DNA of 64,000 bases from Edaphochlamys debaryana. Lineage: Eukaryota; Chlorophyta; Chlorophyceae; Chlamydomonadales. Made by a program: the position numbers and the translations under genes. The stretch is taken from the NCBI GenBank assembly GCA_016858145.1, contig JAEHOE010000013.1, positions 1-64,000 of the forward strand, given 5' to 3'. Under the pieces are notes generated by a model, which had not been told where the DNA came from, ran no database searches, and worked only from the letters and a program-made list of their open reading frames with translations. Below, in pieces: positions 1 through 10,939 of the stretch; the stretch's first letter is position 1, and every line of letters starts with the position of its first letter.

Positions 1-401
1 GCAATGTTTAACGAAGTCAGCGTGCAACATCTCGCTTGAGTTGTGTTGACGGAACTCCCTTTCCTGCCGCACTGCTGACTATGTCATAATAGGAGTGCAG
101 TCTGCATTAGAGGACTGAACTGTGCGTGATGAACACAAGTCTTCGGCCGGTGTCAGCTTGTCCGCCTAAGTTGCAGTATGTCAGACAGCGCCTTAAAACA
201 CCAAAGTCTGCTGGACGAGCAGTGTCTGCAAAGACGTGAAAGCATGGGCGTAGCCCTGTTTCCCATCCTCCGGGTGGAATTAGGGGCAAGCCAACACCAA
301 AACATATGAGTAGAGAGTCAGAGTTTGGCCAAAGAAGGTCAAATGGTCACAACACGTCAAGTATCATCCCTTGCCACTGATCATCAGTGTGCGCAGGCAT
401 G
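1..401. other. 3' flank of the helicase gene
   Basis: This stretch follows the helicase stop codon on the minus strand. I see no conserved coding segment, tRNA-like fold or repeat here. It is probably 3' UTR or intergenic DNA. No TTACA (TGTAA on the minus strand) was found in it, so the poly(A) site may lie outside the window or use another signal. Confidence 0.4.
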
Positions 402-3400
402 TCACATGAGGTTGTACAGGTCCTCCAGGCCCTTGCGGAGCTTGTCTACATCGCCCAGCTGCGCACCCAGTCCAGAGCTTGCTCCCTCTGGGCCACCTCC
501 GCTGGCCTCCTGGTCCGCACTCTCCCCCTCATCTGGCGGGGCCTCCAGGCGCGGCAGTGTGCCCACCAGCTCACCAGTCGCCTCCTCCTCCTAGGCGTGA
601 GGGAGTAGGGGGAGGAAAGGGACAGAGGTTGCCAAGGGGCGTGTCAGGAGTCCACCAAACGCCAGTATGTGAGCTGCTGGGGAAATCCTGAGTGCGCGTT
701 GGGGGGGGGGCACTACACCCAAGTTGCTACTCCAGTCCACCCTTTTAGGTCTCCCGGGGCCTCACCTGCACCAGCGCAATGCCCAGCTCCTCCCCGATGG
801 CCAGCAGGGCGGGCAGCTCCTCGGGAGTCACGATGGTGGTCACAATGCCGCCTGAGCAGCGAGGGGGATGCGAGGTGAAATGCCTCCAACAAGGTGGACA
901 CAACTTGCGGCATCACCCCTCCGGACAGCAAACACTACCCGCGAACACTTCCCACAGACACTAAGCATTGGCACCATGAGTGATGGCTGCCCTGCTCTCC
1001 CTGCTTACCAGCAGTGCTGCCGATGCGCCCTGCCCTGCCCGCCCTATGCAGGTAGCCCGTAGCGTCCACCGGTGGTCCCAGCGAGTACACGTGCGACACG
1101 CCCGGCAGGTCCAGCCCCCGCGCCGCCCCCGCAGTGGCCAGCAGCAGCGAGGACTTGTTGTCGCGGAACGAGTGCAGCGCGCGAATGGGGCTGTAGGCTG
1201 GTAGGCGGGAAAGTGGGAGGAGGAGGAGGAGGGTACGTGAGAGCTAGGTGAGCGAGTTTTGTGGTCAAACCCGAGGGCAAAGCCGAAGATGTGCCGGCTA
1301 TCACATGCTGGCCCCCTCTCTTGTCAAGTGCGGCCAGCGCCAGGGTAAGCTGTAGACCCGCCCACCCTTTACCGCCAGTCAGCGGCACCTGCATTGCCAG
1401 AGCTACCCATGACGCTGTGCCAGATTCTACGCTGCTGTGTTGACGCCCTTATCTCTCCTAGGCCCTGCCCCCAAACGTCCAAACCTACCCCCTAACTTAC
1501 AGAACATGTCATCAAGTGCAGCCGCAGCCGCAGCCGCCTCTTCCTCGGGAGACAGCGTACCGCCATCAGCACCACCGGGAGCGCCATCGCTCGCTGCACC
1601 GCTGGCGGCAGCGGGGCTGCTGCTGCGGAGGCTCGAGTAGTCCCCGCGCCGGTGGCCCCTGCGCCCCGCGGCAATGGTCGCTGGGCTCAGGTCCCCAGCG
1701 CCCGCAGGGGAGGCGGAGGACGGCGAGGATGGCGCAGAGGAGGATGGTGCCGAGAAGGAGGGCGGAGGGACGTCGTCATCGTCAGGCCCCAGGATGGTCC
1801 CTGCGGTAGGGGTGGGTTGGAGCCAGCCGGCAGGGTTGAGCGGGTGAGGCTCGGCTACCATTTGTCACCACGGCCCCACCCAATGATGCTGACTAGTGGC
1901 TGTGTGTAGGTTCCAAATGCCTTCAGTGGGGTTGTCGAAGGAGAATGGCCCTCTTGTACGCATGCAGGCCGCTGTAAGCCCGTCACGTGTTCCCCCTGTG
2001 CCGTCTCCATTGCCCCTCGCCCGTACACCCCTGCCTTCCCTCCGCTCTGCCCCCCCTCCCCCCCCCCCCGCCCTCCCACCCGGGGGCACCAGCAGGGCCA
2101 TGCGGTGCTCCGCCCACAGCGACGACCGCAGGGGCTCGGCCACCGCAGCGGCCTGGGGGGGGGCGGGCATGGTTGGGGGGGTGGGGTGTAATGCGAGAGA
2201 GAGTGACAGGAGAGACAGGCAGAGATGAGCACCGCTGAGATGGACATCAGACACCACGAGACTCGTTCGCGCGACCTTGCACCTGCACGGCCAACGCATC
2301 CTTTGCCCCAGTGCCTACGTCTACCCCCCCCCCTTTGCTCCCCTCCCTCAAGCGCGCACCTCCGCGGGCGTGTTGACGAAGAGCATGACCCGCGCGGGCG
2401 CTGCGTCCTGGTCCGCCTCCGCCAGGTCGGCGCGCAGGGAGCGGGCGAGGGCGGCTAGGCGGCGGGAGGGGTCCACCACGATGTAGCTGGGGGGGGGAGA
2501 GGGGGAGAGGGGGCAAGGGGGGAGGTGGGAGGGGGTATGCCTTGGTTGGCCGCCAGCCCAGGCCCCGCCTTAGCACCGCGGTGTCACGCCAGACCAAGCC
2601 TGGGACCTGCCCGCCCCCCACCCCCCCGAAGCCTCACCGGTGCAACAGGGCGGGCGGGACTGTGTTCTCCCGCCCCACCTGGATGGACACCGGCTCCTGC
2701 GGGGACAGGTGAAGGGGGGAAGGGGGAGAGGGGGGTGAGTGCATGGCGGCCTCTCCGGCGAGGAATCGTCAACCGCCTGCGCCAGCGAGGGCCCTTGGGC
2801 ATCGCTCATGCCCCGGTGTTGCATTGGAGTCCAGGGAGCCAGGCAGTGACACCCAGTGAGCGTGGCGCTTCCATCCAGCCCTGGCAGGCGCACGTCCGGC
2901 AGAGCAGCGGCCGCGGACACCAGCACACTGACCCGCACACCCGCTTCCCCCCCCGCCCCCGCCCCGCCCCCCCCCCGCCCCCCACCCCACCCTCAGCCAG
3001 CCGCTCCCCACTGCGTGCGTGAGCACGTCCTGCCGCTGCGTGGCGCCCACGAAGATGACCTGGGGGGGTGGGGGGGGTGGGGCGGAGGGGCAGGAGCAGC
3101 TCGGCATGTGGGACCCTGCAAGCCACCTCCAACTTTGACTGCCACGCTGTTGCTGCACCCGCCACCCAAACCCTTCAGCCCGCCACTGCAGTCCCTCTCC
3201 CCCCCGCGCACACATGCACGGCCACGGCACCGCTCCTCCCAAGGGCCCGCGCACCTGCGGCTTGGTCCCGAACGGGTTCCCCTCCGCCGCCCCCGGCCCC
3301 GCGACCGCCTCCAGCAGCGCCACGGTGTCCTCCGGGAAGGCGCTGAAGCACTCGTCCACCTCGTCAATGGCCAGCACCTGGGGGGGAGGGGGGGCACAAG

Positions 3401-6400
3401 CTGGGGTGTCGCGACGTGCACGTCCCGTGCCCCCCAAACACTGACTTACTTGCTGCTGGCCGCTTCGCCGCTCTCTAAGAAGGTTCTGAAGCCTCACCCC
3501 CTCCTGTCGGCTGTCGTCCCCGCAACCGCTCTTGTCTCCACTGGCGCCCACCCTCTGAAGGTGCTTCCTTCCCTTCCTGTCCGCTAGTCCGGCCACTTTC
3601 TCCCCGGACATTGCAGCCCTTACAGCTGCCTGAACCTCGACCACCCCTCTTTGTGTGCACGAGTGTCCCTCCACGGCCCCCTGGCTTTACAGTGGCGACT
3701 GGGCAGCCCTGCGGAGGCCCCATGTCACGGCGGCGCTAGCGCTAGCCCCAAACGGCCAAGCGCCATGTAAATGATTGTCACGCATACAGACGGAGCCACC
3801 GAGGCACTCTCTCCCCTCGAGCCCGCCCGCCCCCACGGCTCTGCCCCCCTCCGCACCTTGAGTCCCCGCAGCAGGGGTGCGGGGTCGGGCTCCGAGGCCG
3901 CCTCCATGATGGCCGCGGGGGTGCCCACCACCAGGTGCACCTGGGGGGGGGGGGGGTCGGGGGCGGACAGGAAGGGGAGGGTCAGACAGACTGAGAGGAT
4001 GCGACAGTCCGTATCACGCCCTCCAGCCACAGGGGGATAGATGTCCGTCCCCTTCAAACATCAGGCGCCCTGACCCTCCAACCTCTACGGTACAACTTTT
4101 CTATCACCCTGCTCTGACCCGCTACGCAGGCGAGCATTGATGAAGGGCCCCACCAGGCCCCAGGACTGTACATGTCACCCCACTCGGACAGCAGAAAGTA
4201 GAAACGTTTCCCCTCAGCCCCCAAAGGACGTGCATTGCCCACCTTGAGGCCCAAGAAGGGATACGTGTACCCCCCAAAGACATGGGGGAATGCGTACCCT
4301 CCCTCCCACGCCCTGGGGGTGATACGTGTCTCCCCCCTCAAGCCCTAGGGTGATACGTATCGGCCCCCTCAGGCCCTAGGGTGATACCTATCGCCCCCTC
4401 CAAGTCACAGAGTGATACGTATCGCCCCCCTCAAGCCGCGGAGTGATACGTATCGCCCCCCTCAAGCCGCGGAGTGATACGTATCGCCCCCCTCAAGCCG
4501 CGGAGTGATACGTATCGCCCCCTTCAAGTCGCGGAGTGATTCGTACCCTCCCCCTCAAGCCCTAGGGTGATATGTATCGCCCCCCGCAAGCCCTAGGGTG
4601 ATACGTATCGCCCCCCTGAAGCCCTAGGGTGATACGTATCGGCCCCCTCAGGCCCTAGGGTGATACGTATCGCCCCCCTCAAGCCCTAGGGTGATACGTA
4701 TCGCCCCCCTCAAGTCGCGGAGTGATTCGTACCCTCCCCCTCAAGCCCTAGGGTGATACGTATCGCCCCCCGCAAGCCCTAGGGTGATACGTATCGCCCC
4801 CCTCAAGCCCTAGGGTGATACGTATCGCCCCCCTCAAGCTGCGGAGTGATACGTATCGCCCCCTTCAAGTCGCGGAGTGATTCGTACCCTCCCCCTCAAG
4901 CCCTAGGGTGATATGTATCGCCCCCCGCAAGCCCTAGGGTGATACGTATCGCCCCCCTCAAGCCCTAGGGTGATACGTATCGGCCCCCTCAGGCCCTAGG
5001 GTGATACGTATCGCCCCCCTCAAGCCCTAGGGTGATACGTATCGCCCCCCTCAAGTCGCGGAGTGATTCGTACCCTCCCCCTCAAGCCCTAGGGTGATAC
5101 GTATCGCCCCCCGCAAGCCCTAGGGTGATACGTATCGCCCCCCTCAAGCCCTAGGGTGATACGTATCGCCCCCCTCAAGCTGCGGAGTGATACGTATCGC
5201 CCCCCTCAAGCTGCGGAGTGATACGTATCGCCCCCTCAAGCCGTAGGGTGATAAATATCGCCCCCCCCACAGGCGTAGGTCTTCCCCGATGGCCCTCACG
5301 CTGCCTCTGTGTTATCCATAGGTGGGGCCAGAGTGAGAGGTTGATACTCTTCCTCTTTCCCCGTCATCCCATACTCCCAAGCATACTTTTAGTGCGCACT
5401 TTCAGCCCCCTCCCTTCCCCCGACCTGTGCGCATGCGGAGTGGGGCACTCCACCTCAGTCTCTGCGAGATACATGCCCCAGTCTAGCCCCTGCAGCCCCC
5501 AAGCCTATCCACATGCTTGGTTGGGCGGGGTCTTGAGGCACCCCCCGCCCCCCCACACACACACCCACCTGGTTGAGGTAGGTGAGGGAGCCCTTGGCCA
5601 TGACGACCTCCTCCTTGTTCAGCACGCCGCGGACCTGGGGGCGGAGGGGGGGGTGCAGTAGGAATAGGAAGGGCTGGCGGTGAGCGGCCTGGACTGGGAG
5701 GGGGGCCACGAGGCCCCACGGGTTGGGGCGAGGCCACACTGAAAAGGCCCCGCCACCTTACTTGACCACACCCGCCCCAGCTTCAGCCCTGCCCCCGCAC
5801 CCCCGCCCCCACCTTGATGCCCTTGGGTCCGAAGTAGGTGAACATGTTGGCCTCGTCGCCCGGGCGGCCGGTGCTCATGTTGCCCCCCAGCAGCTTGTAG
5901 GCCATGAGGGCCACCTGGTGGGGGGGGAGCGAGGGGGGGGGAGCCGATGCTGCATCCGCAAGGCTTTGTTGTGCACAGCCGGAGGAAGAGGGGTCTGACG
6001 AGGTGCCCGTGCTGCGCAACAACAACAGCTGTTCATATTTGTATGGTGCAAACAGGCGCCGCCCCGAGAGCTGAAGTGCACTACACTTGTTGGCCTGCCC
6101 CTGTTCCCCCAGTGTGCGACCCGTGCCTCCCCCCCACCCCTCCCCCCGCCCCACCTGCACGCCCAGCTCCATGGTTGGGACCACCACCAGCGCCTGGGGG
6201 GCCTGGGGGGGGGAGGGGGGGAGGGGACGGGCAGGGGGCAGGGGGGCAGGGGCACAAGCAGAGCGTTCAGTGCCGGGTGGCGCGCAGACCTCCCGCAAGT
6301 GCAGCTGACCCCTGGCGCTCCGCACACGCTCATACAAGGACCAGCACACGCGCTCGGGTTCCCGCCCCTCACAGGGTTGGCCAGGGCAACTGCCCTAGGG

Positions 6401-8075
6401 TTTGCGGTCCACAGGCCTCCCTCACGCCCCACAGCTGATCCCCAACCGCTCCGCCTAGCCAAACACGCCCGCTTCCACCCGTCCTCCTCAGTCAGGGGAC
6501 CCGCCCACACCCGCACCGTAGCCACTGCCGCCGTCCCGTACCAGCCTGCCCTTCACAGCCTCTCTCTACGCCATCCTCCCCCTCCCCCGCCCCCCCCTCC
6601 CCCTCCCTCTCTCCCCCCCCCTGTCCCCCACCTTCATGTCGTCCATGAAGAGCTCGGGCGGGTAGCTCAGCCGCGCCAGCAGCGGCAGCAGGAAGGACAG
6701 CGTCTTGCCGCTGCCCGTCTCACTGGCCACCACCGCGTCGGAGCCGGCCAGCAGCACGGGGGCGGAGCGGCGCTGCACCTCTGCGGCAAACGGGGGGGCC
6801 GGGAGGGTGCGTGAGGGGCGGAGAGCAAAAAGGCAGGCGGGTGGCCGCAGGCGTGTAGCTCCAAGCCCGGGCTCGGAACCTCCCAAACGCGTGCACTCAG
6901 TACACACCCACCAGTCAGCACACCAAAGCGCAACCCTCCGTTCAGCTCCGACGAGCCGCAAGGCCCCCGCCTCACTTCCTCCCGCGCATCCCCACACATA
7001 TCCCACACCCCGCCCCGCCCAAGCCCCCGCCCCCCACCCCCCCACCCCCCTGCCGCACCCGTGGGGAACCGGAAGCCCAGGCGCTCCGCGCGGTCCAGCA
7101 GCCACGGCGGCATGCCCGTGGAGGCCCAGTCGATGCGCGCGCCCTTGCCGCCGCCCTCGCCCCCCTCCGCCGCCAGCGCCGCCAGTCGGTCCCGCACCGC
7201 CGCCGCCAGCTTGAAGTCCTGGATGCGGATGGCGGCCGCCAGGGCGGTCTGCAGGCGGGAGGGCGGAAAGGGAGGGGAGGAAGGGGGCGGCTGAGCAGAG
7301 CGCCAGTGTAGTAGCATGTGTTGCGGGGTGACAGCAGGCGACCCGCGATGGGCAAGAGCTGCCACAGGTGGGTGGTTGGGGCTGTGATCCATCCGTGGGA
7401 TGTACTGATGAGAGCGGGCGCAGGGACTGCAGCGGACGCAGCACAGTTACTGCTGGCATGGCAGGGCGCAAAACCCCCTCCCACTGCCTGCAACAGGTTG
7501 GCCCTTGATGGCGGGTCACAGCGCGATTCCACGACGCCAAAGCGCAAACGCCCGACCTCCCCACCCCACCCCCCGCTTCAGGCCACCCACTCCCCGCCTC
7601 CCCCCTCTCCCCCCCTCGCCTGCAGCGCGTTGGTGTCCGCCACCGCCTCCAGGTTGGCGGCCAGGGCGGACAGCGAGCCCGCGCCCCCGCCCAGGCCCAG
7701 GGCCGAGGGCGAGGGCGCCTCCTCGAAGTAGTCGAGGGGGACCTCGTCGTCGTCGGGGCGGGCGGAGCCCCACTGGGGCAGAGCGGCCACCGGGGCGGAG
7801 GGAGGCGGAGGGGCCCGGGTGGTCAGCCCCCAGGACTTTCTCACTGTGACACGTGCTCTGGGGAAGGGATGAGGAGGGGGCGGGGAAGCGTTGGGCGGAC
7901 GTGCGAGGTCCCGACACGCGGCGCGGACTTGTGGATAGTGGCGACCGCCAGCCCACCTGGCGCCCGACACCAGTGCCCTGCACGCAGCTCCATTGCCACT
8001 TGCGGATGGCTTAGTTGCAGCGTGATCTCCCTGAGCTCGCCGCTGGCACCATTGCGAGCCTCCCACAGCCCGCAT
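402..8075 (-). CDS. RH58: DEAD-box RNA helicase, RH58-like, with N-terminal UVR-like motif
   Basis: ATP-dependent RNA helicase built from about 16 exons. Motifs in order on the minus strand: a UVR-like segment (IQDFKLAAAVRDRLAAL, near 7210), Q-motif context (FPTEVQRRS), motif I ASETGSGKT (near 6715), motif Ia VVVPTMELG, motif Ib VVGTPAAI, motif II DEVD instead of DEAD (near 3360), a motif III-like GAT, LLHRYIVVD at the start of the second RecA domain, motif V ARGLDLPG and motif VI HRAGRAGR (near 1030). DEVD, the LLHR segment and GLDLP resemble plant chloroplast RH58 as I remember it. The stop is TGA at 402-404. One intron (3941-5568) carries a minisatellite. The intron after 7620 starts with GC (CAG|GCGAGG), and this join keeps phase. 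The first exon and start codon are uncertain: 8075 is the most upstream Met of that frame, but another start near 8125 is possible. Plastid targeting is inferred from the family only. Confidence 0.85.
4318..5275. repeat. 31-bp minisatellite with 341-bp higher-order repeat, intronic
   Basis: About 30 head-to-tail units of exactly 31 bp. A typical unit contains CCCTAGGGTGATACGTATCG followed by a C run and TCAAG, so each unit carries two palindromes, CCCTAGGG and GATACGTATC. Variant units (GCGGAGTGATTCGTACCC, a GATATG variant, GGCCCCCTCAGG) recur in the same order. The GTCGCGGAGTGATTCG variant starts at 4528, 4714, 4869 and 5055, giving spacings of 186, 155 and 186. The block 4528-4868 is therefore repeated almost perfectly at 4869-5209 (11 units, 341 bp). 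Degenerate units extend leftward from about 4230. The array lies inside intron 3941-5568 of the helicase gene. Confidence 0.95.
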
Positions 8076-8125
8076 CGCCGCTGAGCTGCAGAGATGACGT
8101 TACGGGTGCGTCTGCTCGACCTCAA

Positions 8126-9758
8126 GGAACGGATGCTGATCTAGGGGCGTGGTAACTGTGCTTGGTGATATCTGGAGGCGGTCTCGATGGCTCGCGCGAG
8201 GGCTTTCCTTCACACGACGCTATTGGCGCCGTCAGCAGCAAGCGGCACAGTTGCTTACGAGTTGAAGCGGTATGCAGAGTCTACTTGTCAAGGCGCCCAG
8301 GCGCATGCCGTGGCGGGGCGCCAACCCTTCATCGCTCATTCGCTCCTCCCGGCGCTGCGCTCGAGGAGACCACGACCCCCCCCTCCCCGCCCCCGACCGC
8401 CTCTCAGACCCACCCTTCCCCTCTTGGCTTGCCCTGCCCCACGGCCCCAGCTCAAAATGCATACGCTGTAGTCAGTGCTGGCATGTGTTGTGTGCGGTTT
8501 GGTGCTGGCAGTGTCAGAGCGGCAGTACTTGAAGGAGAGTAGCGGTGGACTTCCCCAGCCCAAAAGCTTTAGTGGCGGCCGAGGGGTGGTGGGGCCGCAC
8601 TCTTGGGCCGCTTTCACACTCCCCTTTCAAGTGCGCCAACTTCCCCACCCCTTTCTGCCTTGGAGAAGGCGTGCAAGGCGCTTGAGGCGAGGCAGAAGGT
8701 GTTACGGCGGCAAAGGTGACGGAAGATGGGGTGGGGTAATGGAGACGGCGGCAGGGGCGGCTGCCTGGGGCTTTCGCAGCAGAGTGAGCGGCTTGGCTTG
8801 GCGGATACAACGAGATCAAGAGCTGTCTCCTGGGTGGGCTCTCCCCGTTCGCTTCTCCCTCTGATATCAGGCTTGACTGCACTGCTGAGAGCCCTTCCCA
8901 TTGCTGCCACTCGAGCCATGCACCTGACTGAGATCGATCTGGTGCACCGAGTCCCCCGCGAGTGCCGGGACAGGCGACAAGCCACGCAGCGCAGGGCGTT
9001 GGATTACAGCCCTAGCCCCAGCCAGAGCAACACATACACACACCTGCGGCCCTCCCCCACACACTGCTGCGTGGCCCGCCCGTACTGTCCGGGCTGCGCT
9101 TGCGGGCAAGCTGGACCTCCCGCACCTCAACTAGACCCCAGCCCAGCCGGTCCGCTGGGGCTCCGCACCGCCAGGCCCCCAGGCGTCTCGCGTGAGGGGC
9201 CCTGATCTCGATGCCTAGCGCGAGCCTCGTCGAAGACACCGACTGAGTGCACCCCTGCACCTGGCAACACGGACGCCTGGCCGAGGGCTGTAAGCAGCCC
9301 CCGCGCCCGGCCGACCGCAACTCCCCAAAGACAACCCCCGCGCCCCGGCGGTGTCGCCATCTGTCCGCTCAAACCAACAGCGCGATTCTCCAATGCCTCC
9401 ACCGACCTCCCCGCGCAGAAGAGCGGGCGTCCCGCCAGCAGCAGCTGCCGCTTGCACGACTGCGTGACCCAATCTGGCCCATCTCCGTGCTGGGTGGCTC
9501 CTTGACGCCGCGCAGACCACAGCAGCGCGCTGGCGCCAGCAGCTACCGCCTGCCGCCGCTGCTCCAGTCCACGCACGCGCCTGGAGCCCCCGGCCGCCGA
9601 GAACCGGCGGCGTCCACGGTAGGAGCGCGCATGCTCCAAACCCGAGCGGCCCGCCAGGTCCTGGAGCCTTCCCGAGTGCCTGTGAAGCCAAGCCATGGGT
9701 CCCCGCTGCCCCGCTCCGCTGCGCAGGAGGCCGCTCCCCAAGCCCGTGGGCCGGCCCT
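8126..9758. other. Intergenic: helicase upstream region and BTF3 3' flank
   Basis: Both neighbouring genes are on the minus strand, so this interval holds the helicase promoter side and the BTF3 3' UTR side. No reading frame here has conserved motifs. The frames over 9100-9990 are GC-driven shadows. The only signal I can point to is a TGTAA motif (minus strand) at 9004-9008. Confidence 0.4.
9004..9008 (-). terminator. Candidate TGTAA poly(A) signal for BTF3
   Basis: TTACA on the plus strand reads TGTAA on the minus strand, the chlorophyte poly(A) signal. It lies about 750 bp past the BTF3 stop, which would imply a long 3' UTR. A five-base motif is weak evidence by itself. Confidence 0.35.
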
Positions 9759-10939
9759 CTACTTCTCAGCGGCAGTGTCGAAGTTGTCCACCAGCTCCGG
9801 CACGTCTGGGGAGGGGCACAATGGGGCCACAGGGAGGCGGTGAAGCACAGGAAGCCGGCGCCGGAGATCAAAGCCGCAGGCACATCGCCTAGAGCTCGGG
9901 AACTGCTGCCTACAATGCCCGTGGCATGAGATGACGACAGTCTGTCAAGAAACATTGAGGGCCCCGAGGGGAAGGGCTCCCAGCCCCCCAACGCCCCCGT
10001 CCCGCTCCATACGTCTGTTCTCTGGGCCCGAGCCCCTGGGCTCGGTACCGGGGGTCACTGCCCCCACGTCCGGGGCCCCACACTCACCGTCGTCGTCGCC
10101 ACCGCCCGCAGCGGCACCGGCAGCGGCCGCAGCGCCTCCGAGGCCAGCGAGGTTGGGCATGCCGCCCATCATGCCGGGGATGCCGCCCGGCATGCCACCG
10201 ACAACGCCCAGCTGCGAGGAAAGGAGACATAAGTCACGTTCTCTCCGCAAAGGCGCCGAGATGGGCCCGACAAACTAGGCCAAGGCCGCGACCGACGCGA
10301 ACAGGTGGCGAGGCACTACTAGACCCCCGGTTAGCACCCGTACCTGCTGCATCATCTTCTTCAGGTGGACCAGGCTGTCTGGCCCCATCTGGTTGAGGAT
10401 GCCCGGCAGGAGCTCCTGAATCTCTGCCGACGGCGCGAGAAGCAGATCGTCAGCAACCAGTCCTCGCCTTGCGCCAACCCACATGACGATCACAAGCGCT
10501 GTTGAGGCTTACTCTTCTGCTGCGACGGCCCGCTGATAACGTAGGTGTTGGCGGCAATGGAGGCTTGCACTGCGAGACAGAGCGAGGCGCCTTTCAGCCT
10601 CTCCGTGAGCGAGGCCAGCCGCCGCCCACTGCAAGTCAGTCCCCACCCTTGGGGTTGATGAAGTGGATGACGCTGTCGTCCTTGAAGATGTTCACCTCCT
10701 CGATACCGGGGATGGTGTTCACGCCAAGGCGCTTAAGCGTGTTTTGCAACCGCTTGTCGTCAGTCGAGGTCGTCTTGTGCACGGCCTTCTTCTTCCTGTG
10801 CGGTCGCGGGCGCAGAGGCGCGTGAGCCGGCGCCCCGATTCCCCGCGCAGCGCCGCTCCAAGCCGCCTCACCGCCTAACGGAGCCCTTGCCACCCGTCCG
10901 GACGGCGCCGGCCATCTTCATGAGCTTGTCGCGATCCAT
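9759..10939 (-). CDS. BTF3: Nascent polypeptide-associated complex beta subunit (BTF3)
   Basis: Beta subunit of the ribosome-bound NAC chaperone, which contacts emerging nascent chains. Six exons join in phase: 10939-10872, 10795-10647, 10569-10513, 10423-10344, 10211-10088 and 9805-9759. They give a 174-residue protein, a normal length for the family. Visible hallmarks are the N-terminal [20 protein letters not shown], the basic [11 protein letters not shown] ribosome-binding segment, the NAC domain core ([20 protein letters not shown], then [15 protein letters not shown]), the [10 protein letters not shown] helix, a Gly/Met-rich stretch and an acidic end [11 protein letters not shown]. The start is fixed by the conserved N-terminus. 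Expression is expected to be constitutive. Identification is secure. Confidence 0.97.

Noticed and set aside
4340..5240. Interstitial telomere repeats (CCCTAGGG looks telomere-like)
   Set aside because: The repeat period is 31 bp and the motif is a palindrome, not the TTTAGGG/CCCTAAA array of plant and algal telomeres.
4318..5275. CRISPR-like array of regular repeats
   Set aside because: Units are contiguous 31-bp tandem repeats with no unique spacers, inside a eukaryotic intron.
7578..8125. A fixed N-terminus for the helicase
   Set aside because: Two frames offer Met starts (8075 and 8125), and neither gives a clear transit peptide joined in phase. The start is left uncertain.
9127..9991. 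Minus-strand frames of 204-258 codons downstream of BTF3
   Set aside because: They overlap the BTF3 last exons and 3' region, lack motifs and are not needed for any transcript.
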